Source: JBCCTX01 sp965263105
GTDB lineage: Bacteria; Bacteroidota; Bacteroidia; J057
Length of the DNA: 64,000 nucleotides
NCBI GenBank assembly: GCA_965263105.1
Contig: CBDHGL010000003.1
Coordinates: 3,658,001-3,722,000 of the forward strand
Direction: 5' to 3'
The notes under the pieces were generated by a model. That model ran no database searches, was not told where the DNA came from, and saw nothing but the letters and a program-made list of their open reading frames with translations. The first letter of the stretch is position 1, and each line of letters begins with the position of its first letter. The position numbers and the translations under genes are program-made. Of the stretch, positions 34,757-43,249 are shown piece after piece.

Positions 34757-35465
34757 ACCAGGAGCCGACTTTAATGGCTATGACGCCTAAGAAGGCTTCT
34801 TTAATGATACCTTTGGAGATTTTGGACTCCCCCATCTCCCGGTCTTTAAAAATAATGGGAACTTCTTTAATAGAAAACCCATATTTCCAGGCTCTGAATT
34901 TCATTTCAATCTGGAAAGCATAACCCACAAATTTAACAGGGTCCCGGAGGATTTTCTCCAGGACCCTTCTTTTATAACATTTGAAGCCGGCTGTGGTATC
35001 CCGGATGGGCATACGTGTAACCCAACGTACATAAACGCTCGCGAAATAACTCATTAATACCCGAGACATCGGCCAATTGACTACGTTGACACCGGTTATA
35101 TATCTGGATCCTATGGCGACATCATGTCCTTCCTCCGCACAGGTAGAAAGTAATAAGGGAAGAGATTCAGGGTCATGGCTAAAATCAGCATCCATTTCAA
35201 GAATATAATCATAATTGTGCTGCAAGGCCCATTTAAACCCGTGAATATAGGCTGTGCCTAATCCCAACTTTCCCTGGCGTTCCTCCATGAATAAGCGGCC
35301 AGGATACTCTTTTTGGAGGTCTCTGACGATCTCAGCTGTTTGATCTGGAGAACTATCTTCTATGATCAGTATGTGGCTATCCATGACCTCAAATACCTTT
35401 TTGATGAGCTGGGCTATATTATCCCGCTCATTGTATGTGGGTATTACGATAATACTAGAAGCCAT
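34740..35465 (-). CDS. Polyprenol-phosphate mannose synthase-like GT2 glycosyltransferase
   Basis: A 241-residue family 2 glycosyltransferase of the DPM1 type. Seen: VIPTYNERDNI at the start, IIEDSSPDQT, the metal-binding DAD in EMDADFSHDPE, IGSRYITG, and the DTTAGFKCYKR motif. It moves a sugar, usually mannose, from a nucleotide donor to a polyprenyl phosphate on the cytoplasmic face of the membrane. It has no C-terminal membrane domain, so it is the short soluble form. The usual DD of the first acidic motif is ED here. It stands alone, divergent from dxr. Confidence 0.88.
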   Translation of the reverse strand: MASSIIVIPTYNERDNIAQLIKKVFEVMDSHILIIEDSSPDQTAEIVRDLQKEYPGRLFMEERQGKLGLGTAYIHGFKWALQHNYDYILEMDADFSHDPESLPLLLSTCAEEGHDVAIGSRYITGVNVVNWPMSRVLMSYFASVYVRWVTRMPIRDTTAGFKCYKRRVLEKILRDPVKFVGYAFQIEMKFRAWKYGFSIKEVPIIFKDREMGESKISKGIIKEAFLGVIAIKVGSWFKKWK

Positions 35466-35593
35466 GAATGGAATAAATTAAGCCTCAAAGAAACTCAAAG
35501 CTTTTTCAAGTTCAAAGAATTTGACCTATCTAACCCTAATTTGTTCGCTTGCGCAGGAAACTGTTAGTTTGTATGAAAATCCTGGATTACTAT

Positions 35594-36760
35594 ATGCCGC
35601 AAAAGAAGCAACTCGCTATACTCGGATCAACGGGTTCGATCGGTACCCAAGCATTGGAAGTCGTAGATCAGATGCCTCACAAATTTGGTATTACTGCTCT
35701 CACAGCCAACAATCGGGCAGAACAACTCATCAAACAAGCTCGTAAGTACTGTCCCAAAGTGGTCGTAATAGGTAATCCTAAGCACTACCCAGACGTAAAT
35801 GATGCCTTGTCAGGACTGGGAATTGACGTAAAAACAGGGGAGAAGGCCTTGGAAGACATCATGGAGAGAGAAGACATAGACCTGGTTGTAACAGCCTTGG
35901 TAGGATTTTCCGGCCTTCGACCAACTCTTGCAGCCCTCCAGTCTGGGAAGGATATTGCCTTGGCCAATAAAGAAACATTAGTAGTAGCGGGTGAACTAGT
36001 GATGAATCAGGCAGAAGCAAAGGGCCTGTCTATCCTACCAGTAGATAGTGAGCACTCTGCATTATTCCAATGCCTGATGGGAGAATCTCCCCAGTCTATA
36101 GAAAAAATTATCCTAACGGCATCAGGGGGGCCTTTTCGAGGCTTTACGTTAGAGCAACTTTCATCTGTAAGTGTGGAGCAAGCCTTAAATCATCCAAATT
36201 GGGAGATGGGAGCAAAAATTACCATTGACTCGGCTAGTATGATGAATAAAGGCTTAGAGGTAATTGAGGCTCGCTGGTTATTTGATCTGGCCCCCGAAAA
36301 AATAGAGGTTATTGTGCATCCTCAATCCATTATCCATTCCATGGTTCAATTTGAGGATGGGAGTATGAAGGCACAAATGGGCCTACCAGATATGCGTCTG
36401 CCCATCCAATTTGCCATGGGTTTTCCCGACCGACTCCCAAATAGTTTTCCCCGTTTCAATTTTGTGGACTACCCCCATCTCAGTTTTGAAAAAGTAGATA
36501 CAACGGTATTCCGGAATCTGGCACTTGCCTTTCAGGCACTGAGGGAAGGAGGTGGTCTCCCTTGTATTCTCAATGCAGCTAATGAAATAAGCAATGCACT
36601 TTTTCGAGAGGGGGAAATACCCTTCGTTTCCATAGCAAAATTAAACGAAGGAGCTATGAAAGCTATTCGCTTTCATGCCACACCTGGACTGGAGGACCTG
36701 ATACAACTCGATCGAGAAACTCGTAGTTGGGTAAGGGAGAACTACCATAGCTACCAATAA
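35594..36760 (+). CDS. dxr: 1-deoxy-D-xylulose 5-phosphate reductoisomerase
   Basis: A 388-residue enzyme of the MEP isoprenoid pathway that converts DXP to MEP with NADPH. The start MPQKKQ is chosen because the family begins just before LAILGSTGSIGTQAL; frames further upstream add unrelated residues. Also seen: ANKETLVVAGE, the metal-binding LPVDSEHSALFQ, ASGGPFR, TIDSASMMNKGLEVIEA, and VHPQSIIHSMV. The length is standard. rseP follows 98 bases later on the same strand, an arrangement also found in other bacteria. Confidence 0.96.
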   Translation: MPQKKQLAILGSTGSIGTQALEVVDQMPHKFGITALTANNRAEQLIKQARKYCPKVVVIGNPKHYPDVNDALSGLGIDVKTGEKALEDIMEREDIDLVVTALVGFSGLRPTLAALQSGKDIALANKETLVVAGELVMNQAEAKGLSILPVDSEHSALFQCLMGESPQSIEKIILTASGGPFRGFTLEQLSSVSVEQALNHPNWEMGAKITIDSASMMNKGLEVIEARWLFDLAPEKIEVIVHPQSIIHSMVQFEDGSMKAQMGLPDMRLPIQFAMGFPDRLPNSFPRFNFVDYPHLSFEKVDTTVFRNLALAFQALREGGGLPCILNAANEISNALFREGEIPFVSIAKLNEGAMKAIRFHATPGLEDLIQLDRETRSWVRENYHSYQ

Positions 36761-36858
36761 CCTCAATTTCTGGGTTTTAAGTCGTAAGAAATCAAACTAT
36801 CGGATTCTTTTATTCGTAACATTTGTGTTGTAGTTTCGCAGTTTGACGAAAACCGGAT

Positions 36859-38394
36859 ATGAGTAAATCAAAAAACCAGCCTTACATTCGATTGGGGATT
36901 ATCGTAGGAGTGATTCTATTGGCGTTAATAGTTGCCAGAATTATTGGGCCTGAAGCCTTTGAAGATACTACCTATTTCTTGAAAGCTGTGGGGCTAGTTT
37001 TGCTTGGCATCACCTTGCTGGTCACCATTCATGAACTTGGGCACTTTCTTACTGCCAAGTGGTTTGGCATGCGTGTGGAGACCTTTTCCATCGGCTTCCC
37101 ACCCAAACTTTTCAGTATCAAACGAGGAGAAACCGATTACCAAATAGGAGCCACCCCCTTGGGTGGTTATGTGAAAATATCCGGGATCATTGATGAGTCT
37201 ATGGATACTGAGCACATCAATGATGAGCCACAACCCTGGGAATTTCGGGCAAAACCCGTCTGGCAAAGGCTGATAGTCATGACAGGTGGGGTGATCATGA
37301 ATGTTCTTTTGGGGATTTTGATTTTTGCCATGATGACCTTCGCATTTGGAGAGCGTTTTACTCCCATCGACCAGTTAAAGGAGGGAATAGCCGTACGGAA
37401 GACCGTAAAAGAGACCAATCGCTGTGGAGACGAGATTGAAAAGACAACCTTGGGCTATTTCTTGGGATTTCGCTCAGGAGACAAATTGCTTTCATACAAT
37501 GGCAAGCCCTTTTCTTATTTTGAAGAATATAATTCCCCAGCCCTCTTAATTGAAGAAGATGCCTATTTCGAAGTAGATAGGCAAGGGAGAAAAGTAAAAA
37601 TTGATGTTCCTTCTGGGGTGTTAAATGCCTTCAATAACGATTCTATTGAAGTCTTTCTTTTTAGTCCGTTGAACTATCCCGCCAAAGTTCTCCTTAGCAA
37701 GGACGATACTTCCTACCAAAAGATGTTTGATGGTCAATCTCCTGCGGAAATTGCAGGTATGGAAAGTGGAGATGTGATCACCCGTATAGAAGACCAAGAC
37801 ATTAAGTATTACGATGACCTATTAGCCATTATCCCTACCTTGGCCAACCGTGAAGCCTCCATTACTGTAAGGCGTGCTGATAGCCTTCAGACACTAACAG
37901 TTAAGTTGGATTCAAGTGCTAAGTTGGGAATTTTACCACATCCAGATGGGGTTCCGGAATTTTCCTCAGAAGTAAGGAAGTACGGTTTCTTTGAGTCTTT
38001 CCCAAAGGGCTGGGATAAAGCTATATCCGTGATCGCCTTAAATATTAAAGGCTTTGCCCAAATTTTTAAGGGAAATGCTAGCGCCAAAAATTCTGTCATG
38101 GGCCCATTGGCTATTGGCAAGGTTTACAAAACTCGATACGATGACTATGGCTGGGCTGGGTTTTGGGAACTTACAGCTTCCTTAAGTATGATTCTGGCCT
38201 TTGTCAATATTCTCCCAATTCCCGCATTGGATGGGGGCCATGTATTATTCCTTTTGATTGAAGCGATCACGCGAAAAGAGCCCTCTACAAAGGTCCGTAT
38301 TATCGCTCAACAGATAGGTATGTTTTTGCTCTTGGGATTGATGGTCCTCGTTATTTTCAATGATACCTTTACCCACTTGTTGGGTACATGTTAA
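36859..38394 (+). CDS. rseP: Site-2 intramembrane metalloprotease RseP
   Basis: A 511-residue M50 protease of the inner membrane. The zinc site HELGH is at residues 58-62 and the third ligand lies in PALDGGH near D458. Membrane spans are at about 12-30, 38-58, 135-158, 435-455 and 480-505. A PDZ-type region (about 285-350, SPAEIAGMESGDVI) sits in the periplasm. It cleaves trimmed anti-sigma factors or signal-peptide remnants. It is longer than E. coli RseP because of the inter-membrane part (about 165-290). Confidence 0.95.
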   Translation: MSKSKNQPYIRLGIIVGVILLALIVARIIGPEAFEDTTYFLKAVGLVLLGITLLVTIHELGHFLTAKWFGMRVETFSIGFPPKLFSIKRGETDYQIGATPLGGYVKISGIIDESMDTEHINDEPQPWEFRAKPVWQRLIVMTGGVIMNVLLGILIFAMMTFAFGERFTPIDQLKEGIAVRKTVKETNRCGDEIEKTTLGYFLGFRSGDKLLSYNGKPFSYFEEYNSPALLIEEDAYFEVDRQGRKVKIDVPSGVLNAFNNDSIEVFLFSPLNYPAKVLLSKDDTSYQKMFDGQSPAEIAGMESGDVITRIEDQDIKYYDDLLAIIPTLANREASITVRRADSLQTLTVKLDSSAKLGILPHPDGVPEFSSEVRKYGFFESFPKGWDKAISVIALNIKGFAQIFKGNASAKNSVMGPLAIGKVYKTRYDDYGWAGFWELTASLSMILAFVNILPIPALDGGHVLFLLIEAITRKEPSTKVRIIAQQIGMFLLLGLMVLVIFNDTFTHLLGTC

Positions 38395-38461
38395 GGCAAA
38401 CTCGCCGTTTCATATAAGTATTTCTTGGCCATGAACCATTCTTAATATGTATGGATATTTT

Positions 38462-38491
38462 CACCAAATATCTTTGGTGGATACTTTTTTT
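38462..38491 (+). terminator. Rho-independent terminator after rseP
   Basis: A perfect 7-bp stem (caccaaa / tttggtg) with loop tatc is followed within five bases by a run of eight T. It lies 68 bases past the rseP stop and separates rseP from the OmpA/H3TH locus. Confidence 0.7.
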
Positions 38492-38639
38492 CTGTATTTT
38501 TTACGTGGAAGTCCTGTATTGTTGGATTATTAAGAATATATTGTGAATATTGAATACTCAACAGTGACTTAAAGGGTGTTCCCTAGTCTAGATTAAAAAG
38601 GATTTCAAATTATTACCTTCAATAAACCCATCCACTATC

Positions 38640-39848
38640 ATGAATCTACGTACTTGGCTCATTCTATTATTAACCTTAATATGGTTTTTAATAGGGGGAG
38701 TTTATGACTGGGTGTGTAAAGACTGTTCCAATCAAAATTTAACGGGTCCTTCTGTTGCTTCTGGAGAAATTCCTAAAGGAGCAATGGGATTATTACCATT
38801 GAGTTTTGACTGGTCTAGTGATTCCCCCGGTTCTGAAGGAAAGTTAATAGACTTTCTCAATGCAAAGCTAGCTAATTATAACGGTGAAGATTCTCTGGTT
38901 ATTACAGGGCATTATTTTCCTGGAGAGGAAGCTCCTGACGGCTTTGCGACTATGGGCTTCGCTCGCGCACAGAAAATCAAAGATCTGTTGATTCGTCAGG
39001 TTTCATCTGGCGATGTGAATTTGCCTAATTTTGACCCAAACAAGATTATCCTGCGATCTAAAGAATTGGATGAAAGAGCCGGAATGGAAAATGCCTCTTT
39101 TGAAGGAGGAGACTTGACCCTTATTCCACCATCCATTTCTCTGGCGCCTATAGTCTTTAATTGGGATGATGATAATCCCATTATCGGAAAGGGCTTATCT
39201 TCCTACCTATCTGAGCTATTAGCAAACTATAATGGGGAAGATTCCCTGGAGATAACAGGCTATTACTATTCTGACGAAGAAGCTCCTGCTGGCTTTGCCA
39301 ATATGGGACTTGCTCGCGCGCAGAAGCTCAAGGACCTCTTATTAAATCAGATTAGTTCAGGTGAGGTTTCTCTACCTAACTTTAATCCAGACCTGGTCAA
39401 ATTGTCTTCCAAACTTCTGGATTACTCAGATAATGCTAGAATCTATCCGTTCTCAGGTTCGCCTATTTTTGATTTTGCCGCCTTATCCCCGCAGTCTACT
39501 TTGCCAGACATAGAGGGCAAGGCAATTGTGTATTTCCCCTACAATTCTACTACTCGGATTCCCGACGCAAAGTTCGATACCTATGTAGGCAACTTGGTAG
39601 AAGTTTTGTTGAAATCCGACGCTTCTCTCTCCATAGTTGGGCATACGGATAATAGGGGAGGGGAGGCCTACAACAAAAGCTTGGGACTCAACAGAGCTCG
39701 AATCATCAAGCAAATGCTTGTAGAAAGAGGAGTTGATGCCAATCGGATTAGTATCTCCTCCAAAGGGTACAATGAACCGGCCAGTGATAACAATACTGAC
39801 AAAGGAAGACAGCTTAACAGAAGAGCGGAACTTTTTATTAACCAATAA
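38640..39848 (+). CDS. Triple OmpA-like envelope protein
   Basis: A 402-residue protein with one N-terminal membrane segment (about 6-23, preceded by Arg), consistent with a periplasmic chain. Two degenerate OmpA-like modules (about 50-145 and 165-260) share DSLVITGHYF / DSLEITGYYY and FARAQKIKDLL / LARAQKLKDLL. The C-terminal third (about 290-400) is a full OmpA peptidoglycan-binding domain: VYFPYNSTTRIPD, SIVGHTDNRGGEAYNKSLGLNRA, and the final NRRAELFI. The first two lack the diaminopimelate-binding pattern of the last and probably arose by duplication. It is 25 bases upstream of the H3TH array gene on the same strand, almost certainly one operon. Confidence 0.85.
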   Translation: MNLRTWLILLLTLIWFLIGGVYDWVCKDCSNQNLTGPSVASGEIPKGAMGLLPLSFDWSSDSPGSEGKLIDFLNAKLANYNGEDSLVITGHYFPGEEAPDGFATMGFARAQKIKDLLIRQVSSGDVNLPNFDPNKIILRSKELDERAGMENASFEGGDLTLIPPSISLAPIVFNWDDDNPIIGKGLSSYLSELLANYNGEDSLEITGYYYSDEEAPAGFANMGLARAQKLKDLLLNQISSGEVSLPNFNPDLVKLSSKLLDYSDNARIYPFSGSPIFDFAALSPQSTLPDIEGKAIVYFPYNSTTRIPDAKFDTYVGNLVEVLLKSDASLSIVGHTDNRGGEAYNKSLGLNRARIIKQMLVERGVDANRISISSKGYNEPASDNNTDKGRQLNRRAELFINQ

Positions 39849-39873
39849 TCGACAAGCCTAACACAATATAACT

Positions 39874-41181
39874 ATGTTTTCGAATTGCACTTCATTTCTT
39901 ATGCCCTTTTTGTGGTTCCTCGGGGCCTTTGGATTAGGGTACCTGTTGAGACATTTTCTCAACAATAGCAAAATGGCCAAACTACAGGCCCAGTTGGACG
40001 CAAAAGCATCAGGTTCGGATTCCATCAGCGGAGATGGATCGTTAAATACCGGAGTAGTAGCAGGTTCTGGATCTGCTGATAAAGACGACTTTAAATTGTT
40101 GGAAGGAATAGGCCCACGCGTGGAATCCATTCTTAATGGAAACGAGATTGAATCTTACTCAGCTCTTGCTACTACTGATCCCAGTAAGTTACGCGAGATT
40201 TTGGACAAAGAAGGTGGGCGTTTTCGCTACCTGGATCCTACTTCCTGGCCACAACAGGCTTCTTTGGCTGATGATGGAAGGTGGGAAGATCTTGAAGAAC
40301 TACAGGAAGAACTCATCGGTGGGGTGTACTATGGACCTACTGGTCAATACAAAGATGCGGATGATCTAAAGAGAATAGAAGGAATTGGACCGAGAGTAGA
40401 AGGCTTACTCAATAATTCAGGCATACATACCTGGAAGCAATTGGGAGATGCAGACGTAGATAAGCTCAAAGGAATACTCGAGGTCGCTGGAGGGCGGTAC
40501 AGGGAAATGAACCCTACTTCTTGGCCACGGCAGGCAAATTTAGCCGCTAGTGGTAAATGGAGTGAATTGGACGAACTACAAGAAGAATTAATTGGTGGAG
40601 AATATGTGATGGGCGGACCCGTTGGAGGAGTAGCCGGTAGTGAGCAGGACGACTTGAAATCTATTGAAGGGATTGGATCTAATGTGGCCGACTTGTTGAA
40701 TAAGGCAGGTATTAATTCCTTTGAGGAACTCTCCTCCAAGTCTCCACAGGAACTACGCCTGATCTTAGACAAAGAAGGAGACCGCTTTGAGAACTTGGAT
40801 CCTACTTCTTGGCCTCAGCAAGCTTGGTTGGCTACTTCTGGAAGATGGGAAGAACTCTCCTCTTTACAGGATGAACTTATTGGAGGCCTTTACGTCGGAC
40901 CTATCGGCAAGAGTAAGGACTCTTCCGACCTCAGCAAAATTGAGGGGATTACTCCTCGGGTAGAAGGACTGCTTAGTAGTGCAGGAATCCAAAACTTTGA
41001 CGATTTGGCCAATACGGACTCGGTCAAGTTAAGAGGTATCCTTACTGCGGCAGGAGCTCCTTACAATAGCCTGGATACGAGTTCCTGGTCAAAACAAGCC
41101 AGTCTTGCGGCTGATGGAAAATGGGAAGAACTATCTTCTCTTACAAGACGAATTGGTCAGTGGAGCCTATGGCAGCGGTAG
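39874..41181 (+). CDS. Membrane-anchored tandem H3TH (COG3743-like) array protein, part 1 of 3
   Basis: The frame encodes an N-terminal membrane span (about 8-26) followed by RHFLNNSKMAK (positive charge after the span predicts that the rest faces the cytoplasm) and a Gly/Ser linker. Then come repeats 1-4 of about 92 residues, starting near 40084, 40360, 40648 and 40924. Each has a helix-hairpin-helix core (LxxIEGIGPRVExLLNxxGI), a middle (LRxILDxxGxRY) and a C-terminal part (PTSWPQQAxLAxxGxWxELxxLQxELIGG; x varies). The final residues (TRRIGQWSLWQR) are not repeat-like: an extra base near 41140-41142 shifts the frame and the true continuation is in the next frame. The HhH type is non-specific DNA binding in related proteins. 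Confidence 0.8.
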   Translation: MFSNCTSFLMPFLWFLGAFGLGYLLRHFLNNSKMAKLQAQLDAKASGSDSISGDGSLNTGVVAGSGSADKDDFKLLEGIGPRVESILNGNEIESYSALATTDPSKLREILDKEGGRFRYLDPTSWPQQASLADDGRWEDLEELQEELIGGVYYGPTGQYKDADDLKRIEGIGPRVEGLLNNSGIHTWKQLGDADVDKLKGILEVAGGRYREMNPTSWPRQANLAASGKWSELDELQEELIGGEYVMGGPVGGVAGSEQDDLKSIEGIGSNVADLLNKAGINSFEELSSKSPQELRLILDKEGDRFENLDPTSWPQQAWLATSGRWEELSSLQDELIGGLYVGPIGKSKDSSDLSKIEGITPRVEGLLSSAGIQNFDDLANTDSVKLRGILTAAGAPYNSLDTSSWSKQASLAADGKWEELSSLTRRIGQWSLWQR

Positions 41182-43110
41182 TGCAGGTGCTGGAACGGCT
41201 AGTGGAGATGACCTGCGTGAGATTGAAGGGATAGGGCGAAGTGCTGCCAAAGCCTTAAATGATGCAGGCATTACTACCTTTGATGAATTGTCTGCTAAGT
41301 CTCCTGAAGAGTTAAAGAACATCCTGGCTCAGCATGGGGATAAGTTTGCAGGATTAGATACCGGTTCTTGGCCTCGTCAAGCTGCGATAGCAGCCAATGG
41401 CAATTGGGATGAGCTAGATGATTTACAGGGAGAGCTGACAAGCGGATCTTATACAGGACCTTCTTTTACCTTCAAGAATGACTTGAAAGCGATAGAAGGA
41501 ATTGGAAGGAAAACGGAGCTTGCTCTAAATAATGCGGGGATTTATACGTTTGAAGATCTTTCGGCAAAATCTCCTGAGGATCTCTCAGCCATACTTTCCA
41601 AGGAAGGAGATCGCTTTGCGCTGATAGATCCCAGCACTTGGTCAAAGCAGGCTAGTTTGGCTGCCACAGGCTCTTGGGATGAGCTCGATACCCTGCAAGG
41701 GGAGCTTATTGGCGGAGTCGCTCTTGGAACTCCCGTAAAAAATGACTTGAAAGTCATCGAAGGGATCGGGATGAAGATCGAAGGTCTTTTGAACGACGAT
41801 GGAATTCACACTTGGGAGAAGCTCTCAGAGACTACTCCAGACCACCTGAGAGGGGTTCTGGATAAAGCAGGCCCAAGATATAAAATGCATAAGCCAGATA
41901 CTTGGCCTGAGCAGGCTGGTTTGGCTCATGCAGGAAAATGGGATGAACTGTCAACCCTTCAGGAGAAATTGATTGGAGGGGTAGAAGTAGATGACCTTAA
42001 GGCAATTGAAGGTATTGGACCTCGTATGGAAAGTATCCTGAAAAAAGAAGGTATCCTCACCTGGCAGGATCTAGCTGAAACAGATCCGAATAGATTGAAG
42101 GAAATTCTGGGTAAGCATGGCAACCGCTACGCTATGGTAGATCCCACTTCTTGGCCTCGCCAAGCTTCTTTGGCTACGGTTGGCAACTGGGGAGAATTGG
42201 AGACCTTGCAAGATGACCTCACAGTAGGAAGAATTGTCCAGGCAGATGACCTAAAGCAGATAGAAGGTATTGGACCCAAAGTAGAATCTTTACTTAAAGG
42301 GGCAGGAATAACTACTCTGGATCAAATTGCCAATACCAGTGAAGATGACTTCAGAACCATTCTGTCAAATGCAGGAGATCGTTATCAGCTCATAGACCCT
42401 TCAACGTGGGCTCAACAAGCAAAATTTGCTCAAACAGGCAACTGGGGAGAATTGGATGCCTTACAGGCAAATATTAACCCAGGTGCCTATGGCGCCATGG
42501 CCCCCGCTTCGGGTGGGAGCAGTGCAGTGGAAAAAGACGATTTGACCCGTATCGAAGGCATTGGACCAAAGATGGCGCAGATGCTAAATGAAAATGGCAT
42601 CTATACCTTCAAGCAATTGTCTCAAACTCCGACTACTAAGCTTCAAGCCATGCTAGATGCAGGAGGGGATCGCAATAAGATTCATAATCCTGAGACCTGG
42701 GCAGAACAGGCTGGTCTTGCAGCTTCCGGAAAATGGAAGGAATTGGATACCTTGCAGGATGAGTTAATTGGAGGCGTTAGGGTGAAGAAATCTGCTTCTG
42801 GATCTAGCTCTTCAAAGGGAAAGTCATCTCGCAAAGCGAAAGGGAGGTGGAAGCGGTCAGAAAGATGATTTGAAGAAAGGTGGAGGGTATTGGTCCCTAA
42901 AATTGAAGGACTCCTTAATGCAGATGGAATCCTTACCTGGAGGCAGCTATCTCAGGCCCAATTCGATCGCCTGAAGCGTATTTTGGACGCTGCAGGTCCA
43001 CGATATAGAATTCATGATCCAAGTACCTGGCCAGAGCAGGCAGGTTTAGCAGCGGATGGCAAATGGGATGAATTGGAAAAACTACAGGATGAGCTGAGTG
43101 GCGGAAGAAA
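40084..43110 (+). repeat. Eleven tandem ~80-residue H3TH repeats
   Basis: Repeat starts lie near 40084, 40360, 40648, 40924, 41207, 41477, 41741, 41990, 42245, 42536 and 42864. The common core is (D/N)DLKxIEGIGxxxExLLN. A conserved Trp pair (SWP or TWP, then GxW) marks the second half. Units differ at most third codon positions and in linker length (249-291 bases), so the array is long established. Confidence 0.88.
41114..42868 (+). CDS. Tandem H3TH array protein, part 2 of 3 (frameshifted)
   Basis: This frame carries the end of repeat 4 (LQDELVSG) and all of repeats 5-10. The start given is only the first ATG; the first residues are out of frame with the homology, so it is not an independent gene. 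Repeat 10 is followed by a basic, Ser-rich linker (KKSASGSSSSKGKSSRKAK). An extra base in GGG at 42842-42844 then moves it out of frame, and it stops at TGA 42866. Restoring the frame gives GSGQKDDLKK, the start of repeat 11. It is continuous with parts 1 and 3. Confidence 0.7.
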   Translation: MENGKNYLLLQDELVSGAYGSGSAGAGTASGDDLREIEGIGRSAAKALNDAGITTFDELSAKSPEELKNILAQHGDKFAGLDTGSWPRQAAIAANGNWDELDDLQGELTSGSYTGPSFTFKNDLKAIEGIGRKTELALNNAGIYTFEDLSAKSPEDLSAILSKEGDRFALIDPSTWSKQASLAATGSWDELDTLQGELIGGVALGTPVKNDLKVIEGIGMKIEGLLNDDGIHTWEKLSETTPDHLRGVLDKAGPRYKMHKPDTWPEQAGLAHAGKWDELSTLQEKLIGGVEVDDLKAIEGIGPRMESILKKEGILTWQDLAETDPNRLKEILGKHGNRYAMVDPTSWPRQASLATVGNWGELETLQDDLTVGRIVQADDLKQIEGIGPKVESLLKGAGITTLDQIANTSEDDFRTILSNAGDRYQLIDPSTWAQQAKFAQTGNWGELDALQANINPGAYGAMAPASGGSSAVEKDDLTRIEGIGPKMAQMLNENGIYTFKQLSQTPTTKLQAMLDAGGDRNKIHNPETWAEQAGLAASGKWKELDTLQDELIGGVRVKKSASGSSSSKGKSSRKAKGRWKRSER

Positions 43111-43117
43111 TAAGTAG
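42890..43117 (+). CDS. Tandem H3TH array protein, part 3 of 3 (last repeat)
   Basis: The fragment encodes most of repeat 11 and the natural C-terminus (LQDELSGGRNK). Its first codon would be TTG within the repeat, so it is unlikely to be translated alone. Two more one-base insertions precede it (GG at 42879-42880, CCC at 42895-42897); with the one at 42842 they add three bases and bring the frame back. The strong match of this fragment to the other repeats argues that the damage is very recent or an assembly error. Confidence 0.55.
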   Translation: MVPKIEGLLNADGILTWRQLSQAQFDRLKRILDAAGPRYRIHDPSTWPEQAGLAADGKWDELEKLQDELSGGRNK

Positions 43118-43136
43118 CTACTAGCTTTATGAGAAT

Positions 43137-43172
43137 AAAAGGCCTTGAGGTATTTACTTCAAGGCCTTTTTA
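43137..43172 (+). terminator. Rho-independent terminator after the H3TH array
   Basis: A 12-bp stem (aaaaggccttga / tcaaggcctttt) is followed by more T. It lies 20 bases after the array stop codon, marking the end of the OmpA/H3TH operon. Confidence 0.85.
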
Positions 43173-43249
43173 TTAGCCATATCCGACAATTTTGTATCTT
43201 TAACAAATGACTTACCGTATTACTCCATTAACTTAAATCAACAAACACT

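Noticed and set aside
41134..41150. Programmed +1 frameshift at CTT-A, like the yeast Ty1 slip site
   Set aside because: The CTT ACA context does allow a shift from CTT to TTA, but three further +1 insertions at homopolymers occur later in the same gene. One mechanism (decay or assembly error) explains all four more simply. No stimulatory structure was seen.
42866..42868. In-frame TGA read as selenocysteine joining parts 2 and 3
   Set aside because: The two parts are in the same frame across the TGA, but the residues around it do not match the repeat family, while the shifted frames do. No SECIS-like hairpin is apparent.
40084..43110. CRISPR-like or non-coding tandem repeat
   Set aside because: The period is about 276 bases, copies differ at third codon positions, and the protein repeats are well conserved. 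This is a coding domain array.
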